This document shows, one piece after another, positions 50,121 through 63,250 of a stretch of DNA of 64,000 nt. Within the stretch, counting starts at the first letter, position 1, and each line of letters opens with the position of its first letter. The notes under the pieces are model-generated. The model worked only from the letters and a program-made list of their open reading frames with translations, had not been told where the DNA came from and did not search any database. Position numbers and translations under genes: made by a program. This stretch comes from Cololabis saira (taxonomy: Eukaryota; Chordata; Actinopteri; Beloniformes; Belonidae): positions 36,002,113 to 36,066,112 of the forward strand of contig NC_084609.1 of assembly GCF_033807715.1 (NCBI RefSeq), written 5' to 3'.

Positions 50121-53100
50121 ACACCTCCCTCCTACCATGAAACACCTCCCTCTACCATGAAACACCTCCCTCTACCATGAAACACCTCCCTCCTACCATG
50201 AAACACCTCCCTCTACCATGAAACACCTCCCTCTACCATGAAACACCTCCCTCTACCATGAAACACCTCCCTCCTACCATGAAACACCTCCCTCTACCAT
50301 GAAACACCTCCCTCCTACCATGAAACACCTCCCTCCTACCATGAAACACCTCCCTCCTACCATGAAACACCTCCCTCTACCATGAAACACCTCCTTCCTA
50401 CCATGAAACACCTCCCACCTACCATGAAACACCTCCCTCTACCATGAAACACCTCCCTCCTACCATGAAACACCTCCTTCCTACCATGAAACACCTCCTT
50501 CCTACCATGAAACACCTCCCCCCTACCATGAAACACCTCCCCCCTACCATGAAACACCTCCCCCTACCATGAAACACCTCCCCCTACCATGAAACACCTC
50601 CCCCTACCATGAAACACCTCCCCCTACCATGAAACACCTCCCTCCTACCATGAAACACCTCCCCCTACCATGAAACACCTCCCTCTACCATGAAACACCT
50701 CCCTCTACCATGAAACACCTCCCTCCTACCATGAAACACCTCCCCCCTACCATGAAACACCTCCCTCCTACCATGAAACACCTCCCTCTACCATGAAACA
50801 CCTCCCCCTACCATGAAACACCTCCCCCTACCATGAAACACCTCCCTCTACAATGAAACACCTCCCTCTACCATGAAACACCTCCCTCCTACCATGAAAC
50901 ACCTCCCTCCTACCATGAAACACCTCACCCTACCATGAAACACCTCCCTCTACCATGAAACACCTCCCTCTACCATGAAACACCTCCCCCTACCATGAAA
51001 CACCTACCATGAAACACCTCCCTCTACCATGAAACACCTCCCTCTACCATGAAACACCTCCCTCTACCATGAAACACCTCCCTCTACCATGAAACACCTC
51101 CCTCTACCATGAAACACCTCCCTCTACCATGAAACACCTCCCCCTACCATGAAACACCTCCCCCTACCATGAAACACCTCCCTCCTACCATGAAACACCT
51201 CCCCCTACCATGAAACACCTCCCTCTACCATGAAACACCTCCCTCTACCATGAAACACCTCCCTCTACCATGAAACACCTCCCTCTACCATGAAACACCT
51301 CCCTCTACCATGAAACACCTCCCCCTACCATGAAACACCTCCCTCTACCATGAAACACCTCCCTCTACCATGAAACACCTACCATGAAACACCTCCCTCT
51401 ACCATGAAACACCTCCCCCTACCATGAAACACCTCCCTCTACCATGAAACACCTCCCTCTACCATGAAACACCTCCCTCTACCATGAAACACCTCCCTCT
51501 ACCATGAAACACCTCCCTCCTACCATGAAACACCTCCCTCTACCATGAAACACCTCCCTCCTACCATGAAACACCTCCTTCCTACCATGAAACACCTCCC
51601 CCTACCATGAAACACCTCCCTCTACCATGAAACACCTCCCTCTACCATGAAACACCTCCCTCTACCATGAAACACCTCCCTCTACCATGAAACACCTCCC
51701 TCCTACCATGAAACACCTCCCTCTACCATGAAACACCTACCATGAAACACCTCCCTCTACCATGAAACACCTCCCTCTACCATGAAACACCTCCCTCTAC
51801 CATGAAACACCTCCCTCCTACCATGAAACACCTCCCCCTACCATGAAACACCTCCCCCTACCATGAAACACCTCCCTCCTACCATGAAACACCTCCCCCT
51901 ACCATGAAACACCTCCCTCTACCATGAAACACCTCCCTCTACCATGAAACACCTCCCTCCTACCATGAAACACCTCCCCCTACCATGAAACACCTCCCCC
52001 TACCATGAAACACCTCCCTCCTACCATGAAACACCTCCCCCTACCATGAAACACCTCCCTCTACCATGAAACACCTCCCTCCTACCATGAAACACCTCCC
52101 CCTACCATGAAACACCTCCCCCCTACCATGAAACACCTCCCTCCTACCATGAAACACCTCCCTCCTACCATGAAACACCTCCCTCTACCATGAAACACCT
52201 CCCTCCTACCATGAAACACCTCCCCCTACCATGAAACACCTCCCCCTACCATGAAACACCTCCCTCTACCATGAAACACCTCCCCCTACCATGAAACACC
52301 CCCTTCGTACCATGAAACACCTCCCTCTACCATGAAACACCTCCCTCTACCATGAAACACCTCCCTCCTACCATGAAACACCTCCCTCTACCATGAAACA
52401 CCTCCCTCCTACCATGAAACACCTCCCTCTACCATGAAACACCTCCCTCTACCATGAAACACCTCCCTCTACCATGAAACACCTACCATGAAACACCTCC
52501 CTCTACCATGAAACACCTCCCTCTACCATGAAACACCTCCCTCTACCATGAAACACCTCCCTCCTACCATGAAACACCTCCCCCTACCATGAAACACCTC
52601 CCCCTACCATGAAACACCTCCCTCCTACCATGAAACACCTCCCCCTACCATGAAACACCTCCCTCTACCATGAAACACCTCCCTCTACCATGAAACACCT
52701 CCCTCTACCATGAAACACCTCCCTCCTACCATGAAACACCTCCCCCTACCATGAAACACCTCCCCCTACCATGAAACACCTCCCTCCTACCATGAAACAC
52801 CTCCCCCTACCATGAAACACCTCCCTCTACCATGAAACACCTCCTTCCTACCATGAAACACCTCCCCCCTACCATGAAACACCTCCCCCTACCATGAAAC
52901 ACCTCCCTCTACCATGAAACACCTCCCCCTACCATGAAACACCTCCCCCTACCATGAAACACCTCCTCCTACCATGAAACACCTCCCCCCTACCATGAAA
53001 CACCTCCCTCCTACCATGAAACACCTCCCTCTACCATGAAACACCTCCCTCCTACCATGAAACACCTCCCCCTACCATGAAACACCTCCCTCTACCATGA

Positions 53101-56100
53101 AACACCTCCCTCCTACCATGAAACACCTCCCCCTACCATGAAACACCTCCCCCCTACCATGAAACACCTCCCTCCTACCATGAAACACCTCCCTCCTACC
53201 ATGAAACACCTCCCTCTACCATGAAACACCTCCCTCCTACCATGAAACACCTCCCCCTACCATGAAACACCTCCCCCTACCATGAAACACCTCCCTCTAC
53301 CATGAAACACCTCCCCCTACCATGAAACACCCCCTTCGTACCATGAAACACCTCCCTCTACCATGAAACACCTCCCTCTACCATGAAACACCTCCCTCCT
53401 ACCATGAAACACCTCCCTCTACCATGAAACACCTCCCTCCTACCATGAAACACCTCCCTCTACCATGAAACACCTCCCTCTACCATGAAACACCTCCCCC
53501 TACCATGAAACACCTACCATGAAACACCTCCTTCCTACCATGAAACACCTCCCCCCTACCATGAAACACCTCCCCCTACCATGAAACACCTCCCTCTACC
53601 ATGAAACACCTCCCTCCTACCATGAAACACCTCCCCCTACCATGAAACACCTACCATGAAACACCTCCTTCCTACCATGAAACACCTCCCCCCTACCATG
53701 AAACACCTCCCCCTACCATGAAACACCTCCCCCTACCATGAAACACCTCCCCCTACCATGAAACACCTCCCTCTACCATGAAACACCTCCCCCTACCATG
53801 AAACACCTCCCTCTACCATGAAACACCTCCCTCCTACCATGAAACACCTCCCCCCTACCATGAAACACCTCCCCCTACCATGAAACACCTCCCTCTACCA
53901 TGAAACACCTCCCCCTACCATGAAACACCCCCTTCGTACCATGAAACACCTCCCTCTACCATGAAACACCTCCCTCTACCATGAAGCACCTCCCTCCTAC
54001 CATGAAACACCTCCCTCCTACCATGAAACACCTCCCTCCTACCATGAAACACCTCCCCCCACCATGAAACACCTCCCTCTACCATGAAACACCTCCCTCC
54101 TACCATGAAACACCTCCCTCCTACCATGAAACACCTCCCTCTACCATGAAACACCTCCCTCTACCATGAAACACCTCCCTCCTACCATGAAACACCTCCC
54201 TCCTACCATGAAACACCTCCCTCCTACCATGAAACACCTCCCTCTACCATGAAACACCTCCCTCTACCATGAAACACCTCCCCCTACCATGAAACACCTC
54301 CCTCCTACCATGAAACACCTCCCTCTACCATGAAACACCTCCCTCTACCATGAAACACCTCCCTCCTACCATGAAACACCTACCATGAAACACCTCCTTC
54401 CTACCATGAAACACCTACCATGAAACACCTACCATGAAACACCTCCCTCCTACCATGAAACACCTCCCCCTACCATGAAACACCTCCCCCCTACCATGAA
54501 ACACCTCCCTCTACCATGAAACACCTCCCCCTACCATGAAACACCCCCTTCGTACCATGAAACACCTCCCCCTACCATGAAACACCCCCTTCCTACCATG
54601 AAACACCTCCCTCTACCATGAAACACCTCCCCCTACCATGAAACACCTCCCCCTACCATGAAACACCTCCCCCTACCATGAAACACCCCCCCTACCATGA
54701 AACACCTCCCTCTACCATGAAACACCTCCCTCTACCATGAAACACCTCCCCCTACCATGAAACACCCCCCCTACCATGAAACACCTCCCCCTACCATGAA
54801 ACACCTCCCCCTACCATGAAACACCTACCATGAAACACCTCCCTCCTACCATGAAACACCTCCCTCCTACCATGAAACACCTACCATGAAACACCTCCCT
54901 CTACCATGAAACACCTCCCTCTACCATGAAACACCTCCCCCTACCATGAAACACCTCCCCCTACCATGAAACACCTCCCTCTACCATGAAACACCTCCCA
55001 CCTACCATGAAACACCTCCCTCTACCATGAAACACCTCCCTCCTACCATGAAACACCTCCCTCTACCATGAAACACCTCCCTCTACCATGAAACACCTCC
55101 CTCTACCATGAAACACCTCCCTCTACCATGAAACACCTCCCCCTACCATGAAACACCTCCCCCTACCATGAAACACCTCCCCCCACCATGAAACACCTCC
55201 CTCCTACCATGAAACACCTCCCTCTACCATGAAACACCTCCCTCTACCATGAAACACCTACCATGAAACACCTCCCCCTACCATGAAACACCTCCCCCCA
55301 CCATGAAACACCTCCCTCCTACCATGAAACACCTCCCTCTACCATGAAACACCTCCCTCCTACCATGAAACACCTCCCTCCTACCATGAAACACCTCCTT
55401 CTACCATGAAACACCTCCCTCCTACCATGAAACACCTCCCTCCTACCATGAAACACCTCCCTCTACCATGAAACACCTCCCTCTACCATGAAACACCTCC
55501 CTCTACCATGAAACACCTCCCTCTACCATGAAACACCTCCCTCTACCATGAAACACCTCCCCCTACCATGAAACACCTCCCTCTACCATGAAACACCTCC
55601 CCCTACCATGAAACACCTCCTTCTACCATGAAACACCTCCCCCTACCATGAAACACCTCCCCCTACCATGAAACACCTCCCTCCTACCATGAAACACCTC
55701 CCTCTACCATGAAACACCTCCCTCTACCATGAAACACCTCCCTCTACCATGAAACACCTACCATGAAACACCTCCCTCTACCATGAAACACCTCCCTCTA
55801 CCATGAAACACCTCCCTCTACCATGAAACACCTCCCTCCTACCATGAAACACCTCCCCCTACCATGAAACACCTCCCCCTACCATGAAACACCTCCCTCC
55901 TACCATGAAACACCTCCCCCTACCATGAAACACCTCCCTCTACCATGAAACACCTCCCTCTACCATGAAACACCTCCCTCTACCATGAAACACCTCCCTC
56001 CTACCATGAAACACCTCCCCCTACCATGAAACACCTCCCCCTACCATGAAACACCTCCCTCCTACCATGAAACACCTCCCCCTACCATGAAACACCTCCC

Positions 56101-59014
56101 TCTACCATGAAACACCTCCCTCCTACCATGAAACACCTCCCCCTACCATGAAACACCTCCCCCCTACCATGAAACACCTCCCTCCTACCATGAAACACCT
56201 CCCTCCTACCATGAAACACCTCCCTCTACCATGAAACACCTCCCTCCTACCATGAAACACCTCCCCCTACCATGAAACACCTCCCCCTACCATGAAACAC
56301 CTCCCTCTACCATGAAACACCTCCCCCTACCATGAAACACCCCCTTCGTACCATGAAACACCTCCCTCTACCATGAAACACCTCCCTCTACCATGAAACA
56401 CCTCCCTCCTACCATGAAACACCTCCCTCTACCATGAAACACCTCCCTCCTACCATGAAACACCTCCCTCTACCATGAAACACCTCCCTCTACCATGAAA
56501 CACCTCCCTCTACCATGAAACACCTACCATGAAACACCTCCCTCTACCATGAAACACCTCCCTCTACCATGAAACACCTCCCTCTACCATGAAACACCTC
56601 CCTCCTACCATGAAACACCTCCCCCTACCATGAAACACCTCCCCCTACCATGAAACACCTCCCTCCTACCATGAAACACCTCCCCCTACCATGAAACACC
56701 TCCCTCTACCATGAAACACCTCCCTCTACCATGAAACACCTCCCTCTACCATGAAACACCTCCCTCCTACCATGAAACACCTCCCCCTACCATGAAACAC
56801 CTCCCCCTACCATGAAACACCTCCCTCCTACCATGAAACACCTCCCCCTACCATGAAACACCTCCCTCTACCATGAAACACCTCCTTCCTACCATGAAAC
56901 ACCTCCCCCCTACCATGAAACACCTCCCCCTACCATGAAACACCTCCCTCTACCATGAAACACCTCCCCCTACCATGAAACACCTCCCCCTACCATGAAA
57001 CACCTCCTCCTACCATGAAACACCTCCCCCCTACCATGAAACACCTCCCTCCTACCATGAAACACCTCCCTCTACCATGAAACACCTCCCTCCTACCATG
57101 AAACACCTCCCCCTACCATGAAACACCTCCCTCTACCATGAAACACCTCCCTCCTACCATGAAACACCTCCCTCTACCATGAAACACCTCCCTCCTACCA
57201 TGAAACACCTCCCCCTACCATGAAACACCTCCCTCTACCATGAAACACCTCCCCCTACCATGAAACACCTCCCTCTACCATGAAACACCTCCCTCCTACC
57301 ATGAAACACCTCCCCCTACCATGAAACACCTCCCCCCTACCATGAAACACCTCCCTCCTACCATGAAACACCTCCCTCCTACCATGAAACACCTCCCTCT
57401 ACCATGAAACACCTCCCTCCTACCATGAAACACCTCCCCCTACCATGAAACACCTCCCCCTACCATGAAACACCTCCCTCTACCATGAAACACCTCCCCC
57501 TACCATGAAACACCCCCTTCGTACCATGAAACACCTCCCTCTACCATGAAACACCTCCCTCTACCATGAAACACCTCCCTCCTACCATGAAACACCTCCC
57601 TCTACCATGAAACACCTCCCTCCTACCATGAAACACCTCCCTCTACCATGAAACACCTCCCCCTACCATGAAACACCTCCCCCTACCATGAAACACCTCC
57701 CCCCTACCATGAAACACCTCCCTCTACCATGAAACACCTCCCTCTACCATGAAACACCTCCCTCCTACCATGAAACACCTCCCTCCTACCATGAAACACC
57801 TCCCTCTACCATGAAACACCTCCCTCTACCATGAAACACCTCCTCCTACCATGAAACACCTCCCTCCTACCATGAAACACCTCCCTCTACCATGAAACAC
57901 CTCCCTCCTACCATGAAACACCTCCCCCTACCATGAAACACCTCCCCCTACCATGAAACACCTCCCTCTACCATGAAACACCTCCCCCTACCATGAAACA
58001 CCCCCTTCGTACCATGAAACACCTCCCTCTACCATGAAACACCTCCCTCTACCATGAAACACCTCCCTCCTACCATGAAACACCTCCCTCTACCATGAAA
58101 CACCTCCCTCCTACCATGAAACACCTCCCTCTACCATGAAACACCTCCCCCTACCATGAAACACCTCCCCCTACCATGAAACACCTCCCCCCTACCATGA
58201 AACACCTCCCTCTACCATGAAACACCTCCCTCCTACCATGAAACACCTCCCTCCTACCATGAAACACCTCCCTCCTACCATGAAACACCCCCCTCTACCA
58301 TGAAACACCTCCCCCTACCATGAAACACCTCCCTCTACCATGAAACACCTCCCTCTACCATGAAACACCTCCCTCTACCATGAAACACCTCCCTCTACCA
58401 TGAAACACCTCCCTCCTACCATGAAACACCTCCCCCTACCATGAAACACCTCCCTCTACCATGAAACACCTCCCCCTACCATGAAACACCTACCATGAAA
58501 CACCTCCTTCCTACCATGAAACACCTCCCCCCTACCATGAAACACCTCCCCCTACCATGAAACACCTCCCTCTACCATGAAACACCTCCCCCTACCATGA
58601 AACACCTCCCTCTACCATGAAACACCTCCCCCTACCATGAAACACCTCCCTCTACCATGAAACACCTCCCCCTACCATGAAACACCTCCCCCTACCATGA
58701 AACACCTCCCCCCTACCATGAAACACCTCCCCCTACCATGAAACACCTCCCTCTACCATGAAACACCTCCCCCTACCATGAAACACCTCCCCCTACCATG
58801 AAACACCTCCCCCCACCATGAAACACCTCCCTCCTACCATGAAACACCTCCCTCTACCATGAAACACCTCCCTCTACCATGAAACACCTACCATGAAACA
58901 CCTCCCCCTACCATGAAACACCTCCCCCCACCATGAAACACCTCCCTCCTACCATGAAACACCTCCCTCTACCATGAAACACCTCCCTCCTACCATGAAA
59001 CACCTCCCTCCTAC
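50121..59014. repeat. About 20-bp satellite array, 8.9 kb and about 440 monomers
   Basis: Unit ACCATGAAACACCTCCCTCT with 20-base (CCCTCTA, CCCCCTA) and 21-base (CCCTCCTA, CCCCCCTA, CCTTCCTA) forms and short 11-base units (CACCTACCATG). The rare marker CCCCTTCGTACC recurs at 52300, 53331, 53930, 54546, 56341, 57513 and 58001, showing larger duplicated blocks. A block around 51.7-53.4 kb recurs at 55.75-57.5 kb, offset about 4.02-4.04 kb. A last monomer and a half lie at 59755-59784 beyond a hAT MITE. Confidence 0.97.
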
Positions 59015-59754
59015 CAGAGCTGGGTAGAGTAGCCAAAAATTGTACTCAAGTAAAAGTACTGTTACTTCAGAATAATATGACTCAAGTAGAGGTAAAAAGT
59101 AGTCATCCAAATAATTACTTGAGTAAAAGTAAAAAAAAGTACTTGGTGAAAAAACTACTCAAGTACTGAGTAAGTGTTGAGTAACGTCTGATTTATTTTT
59201 TTAACAACCATTCAAACTGACAAAAGTACAAAATAATCATCTTCAGGCCAATTAAATCAATAAAATAAAATTAAAATTAATAGAAAATAGCTTAAATTAA
59301 AATAATCTTAAAGTAAATTCAAGTACTTTAATAAATAAAATAACAGACTAAAAAAATAAATTAAGCACAAGTAGCACAAAATTTCAAGCCTTTGTACTTT
59401 TTTTCTTTTTTAACCAGGCAGAACTAGAACAAGTCCATGAACTCATAGAAACTCTGTGTGTGTTTGAGTCTGTGTAAATGTGACAAAACATGCAAAAACA
59501 AACATTTTTCCCAAAGAATCACTCAGTGATGTCATGAGATTGATGCGTACGTGGATAAAAGGGATAAAAGAAAAGTAACAGCTCAACGTAGCCTAATGTA
59601 GCGGAGTAAGAGTAACAGTTTCTTCTTCACAAATCTACTCAAGTAAAAGTAAAAAGTATAGTGATTCAAAACTACTCCTAAAAGTACAACATTTCCCAAA
59701 ACTTACTCAAGTAAATGTAACGGAGTAAATGTAACTCGTTACTACCCACCTCTG
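59015..59754. mobile_element. hAT-type MITE inserted near the right end of the 20-bp array
   Basis: Ends CAGAGCTGGGTAGAGTA and ACTACCCACCTCTG are inverted; sub-terminal ACTCAAGTAAAAGT motifs are mirrored. Flanks CCTCCTAC (59007-59014) and CCTCCCAC (59755-59762) are an 8-bp target duplication with one mismatch, made of satellite sequence. Non-coding, 740 bp. Confidence 0.88.
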
Positions 59755-59789
59755 CCTCCCACCATGAAACACCTCCTCCTACCAGGGTC

Positions 59790-60060
59790 TGGCGTACAAA
59801 CGGGACGTAGATTTAATCGTAAATTTTCGTACAGAAATCTCACCGCCGCACGTTTCATTTGAACATCACATCCAACGTGAAACAGGACGGGGACACGCGA
59901 GCACGAGGCTCATCCCCCTCCAGACTCCAGAACCGTCTGACCTCATAATTCGTAACATTCGGTGCTTGTTGTTACCATGGTAACAACTCCTGTCACAGCA
60001 GCAGTAGCAGCACCGCTTAGCTTTTTCCCATTTATCCTGGCCGAAACAAGATGACATTAT
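59790..60060. other. Spacer without recognised features
   Basis: About 270 bases with a GTTACCATGGTAAC palindrome at 59972. No gene seen. Confidence 0.35.
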
Positions 60061-60094
60061 ATAATATTATTATATACGATTATAATATTAATAT

Positions 60095-60125
<31 letters not shown>

Positions 60126-60600
60126 GCTTTATTAAGGACACAAGGTCCATAGCACAACAAACAACAGAGAACAGACAAAGGGTACAAGAAATAAGGATAA
60201 AATCCACAGTAATCACATATCACATCACATTTACATAAAGGTTGAGACGCCAATGATTCCAGATTTTGGAGAAGAACCTGACTGAGCTCTGTGCAGGGTT
60301 GGTCAGTGTGAAAATGATATTGTTCCCAGAGTCCGACAACCTGCACATACATCTATGCATAAGGTTACAGGTACAGCAGTGCAGGTAGACACACCGACAC
60401 TAACAAACAGCTGACTTCACTGCTCCAGCGCGGCACCTTGAGCAACAGCCTCATCCCATCATTGTAGGCGACATAAAGTTTCTGCATACTGCTCTTTTTA
60501 TAGTGACGCCACAAGTGAGCAGTATACATGGGGGTACAATAGCCTCTAAAAAGTGCAGCCTTCACAGGTACAGAGCACACACCAAATTTGCGTGTGTGCT
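60095..60600 (-). mobile_element. LINE 3' end with decayed polymerase C-terminus
   Basis: Minus-strand frame 60580-60365 reads VPVKAALFRGYCTPMYTAHL then SSMQKLYVAYNDGMRLLLK and VPRWSSE, a block typical of fish LINE polymerases. The frame is broken after about 70 codons and continues in 60352-60080 (LWEQYHFHTDQ...). It ends in (TTA)n at 60123-60100. Confidence 0.75.
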
Positions 60601-60689
60601 CTGTGTGTTATGTGTGTGTTATATGTGTAATAATATTATAATACTTAATATTATACTTATAACATATGCATATCTGTGCAGAACTTAGC

Positions 60690-61071
60690 AACCAAACACC
60701 GCTGCATTGCAAGTTTCTGCTTAGCTAGTGTTCATCAATCCATACTAATACATTTCTCCGGAATGAGTATGGATAGCACATACTATTGTGTACGTACTAA
60801 TGTTTCGGACACACTACAAAATCTCACATACTGTTTTTTGGGCTCTAGTGGCCCCTTATTGAAGCTGCAGACAGGAAGGGGGTAGAGAGAGAGAATGGGG
60901 ATGACATGCAGCAAAGGAGCGCAGGCCGGGATTTGAACCTGCAAACGCTGCAGGCGGACTGTAGCCTCAGTATATGAGCCGCTTGCTTAACCCACTGCAC
61001 CACCGAGCGGCTCCTGAAATTCTGTTTTTGCTACACATTAGGATGGAAGGATGGAATTTCGGACGCAGCTA
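60690..61071 (-). mobile_element. MITE of the GCTGCGTCCGAAATTCC family, carrying a SINE
   Basis: Inverted relative to the copy at 47664: the right end is GGAATTTCGGACGCAGC, and shared inner strings include AATACATTTCTCCGGAATGA and TTCTGCTTAGCTAGTGTTCA. Interrupted by the SINE at 60838-61015. Confidence 0.7.
60838..61015 (-). mobile_element. tRNA-derived SINE
   Basis: Minus strand begins GCCGCTCGGTGGTGCAGTGG (A box) and continues to GCAGGTTCAAATCCCGGCCT (B box), then a CATGTCATCCCCATTCTCTC tail. A and B boxes are spaced as in a polymerase III promoter. It matches a very common fish SINE from memory. Confidence 0.8.
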
Positions 61072-62295
61072 CTTATACCAAAGAGGAAGCGTCAGATGAA
61101 GCTCCGCCTCCTGACACGCCCACATTCTCAGGGACCAGAAACAGACCAGTTCAGGTGTCAGATCATCAGACGTCACCATGACCATGTTCTCCTGGTGACC
61201 CGAGTCCGTGGCGCCGCCACCGCCATGTGGTTGGACGATTAGACTCAACTTAAAGGGGACCTATTATGAAAACCAGGTTTTTTCTTGCTTTAACATATAT
61301 AAAGTGGTCTCCCCTCAGCCTGCCAACTCAGAGAAGGAGGAAAGCAACCAAATTCTGCAGTGTCTGTACAGCCGCCCGGATGAGCCGTCCAGTGTGATGT
61401 GGATCTACGAGCTGTTCAGATTCTGCTCCCGTCGTTACGTAACGACGGGAGCGATTTACAAAGGTTGTCGTCCGATGTGTGAAACCACGCCCACAACTAA
61501 CTCCGCCGGCCGGAGCTTCCGCCATTTTTTTGTAGCGGTGTGTCGCATCATTCAGCCAGCCAATCAACACAGAGCCTCATCATCATAGCCCCGCCCCAGT
61601 GTTTCCTCTACATTCATTCAGCAGTGGCGGCCCGCCACTGCTAAATCATAGCCGCCACGCCTGAATTTTTTTTTTTAATAATAATTTTTTTTTTTTTGTT
61701 TTGTCGCAAATGCACCATCGCCGCATCTCTCCACCTTCACAGCACAGCCTGTGTGATGATGAGCGCAACGGCGGGGAGAGGGGAGGGAGGGAGTGGGGTG
61801 TTTGGGGGATCCTATTGGGTCAGAGTCGTCGTAAGAAAAAAAAAAGAGAAGTCGCCGTAAGAAATAAGGCAGCGAAAACTCAGTGACGCTAATGTGGGTA
61901 AACGAATTGATAACATTAAAGACGCATACACTGTGCGATTATCGGCTCGTTTTCAGCCGATTTTCCAGTCGTGCAACTTTTTTTTGATCGGGCCCGATTT
62001 TGACCCAATCGTTGCTCGTGCCTCGTGCAGTATACGATGAGAGATTAACACCTCACGATGAGCTCCCGATCACAAATCGTGAGGTCGCAAGAAAATCAAG
62101 CGTGTTTGAAATCCTGCTCGCTCCTCGTGAAGGCATCGCACAGTTGAAGCAGCTACGACCCGATTTGCCTCATCCTTTCGCAGAGAGCATGCGCAATCTC
62201 TGATGTCACGTCAAAAAACTATTATTTGTAGTTTAAGTGTTGCAAATTCACATTACAAATCATGTTTTAATAGCAAAAAAAAGACTGCATTTCCA

Positions 62296-62373
62296 CGTAC
62301 GGTGCGGGTCGCCGCGTACCCTACGTCGTAGGCTCTGCGTTGGTGTAACGCGGAACCATAAATCAGCCTTTAG
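62296..62373. mobile_element. Single arm of the GCTGATTTATGGTTCCGC palindromic MITE
   Basis: CGCGTACCCTACGTCGTAGG then TGTAACGCGGAACCATAAAT, homologous to one arm of the element at 10885-11018. Confidence 0.75.
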
Positions 62374-62634
62374 TATGTGCGCTGTCTGCTGTTCGGAACA
62401 CTTCTCTTTTTTCTCTTCTCATTTTGCTGGGACGTCGGGTCCCTCCGCCAAGACACAACTTTTGCGGTATGTGTTCATTGTTGTGTCTAAAAATGATGCG
62501 CAGTGCCAACCAAATCAGAAACGGTACATATATTTTGGGATTTAAATTTTTTTATTTTTTTTTGTATTTAATTTTAATTGATTAGGGTGTAGGAAATTGA
62601 GAAAAAACAATCTCATTATTGTTTCTATTTGTAG

Positions 62635-62808
62635 GTGAAGACTGACTTGAGAAACAGGCTGCAGGGGGATCATCTTGCAGCATGTATGCTGCTAAGCATC
62701 AATGGGCCACCTCTGGGAGAATTTCCCTACAACAGAGCCTTAGAGCTCTTCTTTAAAAAGCCAAGGAAAATTAAGTGCTCTGAGCCTGGGGGCAAACTTT
62801 GTCATTGA
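62635..62808 (+). pseudogene. hAT transposase C-terminal exon (dimerisation domain relic)
   Basis: After the acceptor TTTGTAG an open frame of 57 codons and a stop reads KTDLRNRLQGDHLAACMLLS then INGPPLGEFPYNRALELFF and KKPRKIK. The LxxxxLxxxMxxSINGP pattern followed by a basic end is the hAT C-terminal dimerisation region as in hAT-derived ZNF862-like proteins. The catalytic exons are not present, so it is a relic. Confidence 0.7.
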
Positions 62809-63250
62809 GTCTACACAGCCTCATCTAGCTGATGTTTACATGTTATTTATTTAATGTTATTGTTTTTATTTATTTTTTACATTTTCAACTGGTTAGAGTT
62901 GAAGTTGAAGTAACATTTATTTATGTTCAGGGATAAAAGCCAATAAATAGGTTTTGAAAGTTACATTTGCTGTCATGTGGTCATTTGTGTACGCCGTACA
63001 TTTACGCCGCCGCTGCCGCCGCCACCCCCCCGGGAAGCATGCCCCCACTGCTGAAAAAATTCCTAGAGGAAACACTGCCGCCCACTCAGAATCCCGCATA
63101 GATAATGAGGTTAGAGAATGGGAAGATAAAGACATGGCTCAGGGGCTGAGTTTCTCATTTATTTAGCAAAAACAATCAAACGCTTGTTTTTAAGACATTC
63201 AAGGCCTGTTTAAAATAGGTGTTAGATGCCATAATAGGTCTCCTTTAAGA

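Larger units (their letters stand above)
61597..63077 (+). mobile_element. Decayed hAT transposon
   Basis: Ends CAGTGTTTCCTCTA and TAGAGGAAACACTG are perfect inverses and fit the hAT terminal pattern CAGNG. The flanks share CCGCCC, a partial target duplication. It retains the last transposase exon at 62635-62808 and one arm of an unrelated palindromic MITE at 62296-62373. Confidence 0.78.
61248..63250. mobile_element. Inverted-repeat element with AAAGGGGACCTATTATG ends, enclosing a hAT element
   Basis: Left CTTAAAGGGGACCTATTATG and right CATAATAGGTCTCCTTTAAG are near-perfect inverses. Near 61430 there is a perfect palindrome CGTCGTTACGTAACGACG. Its own body is short (61248-61596 and 63078-63250); the rest is the nested hAT element. 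Confidence 0.7.

Noticed and set aside
50121..59014. CRISPR-like array or repeated MKHLPPT peptide
   Set aside because: No unique spacers between repeats. The repeats are contiguous, the genome is animal, and mixed 20/21-base units break the frame.
60838..61015. tRNA gene on the minus strand
   Set aside because: A and B boxes are present but no cloverleaf or mature 3' end; the tail and genome-wide familiarity fit a SINE.
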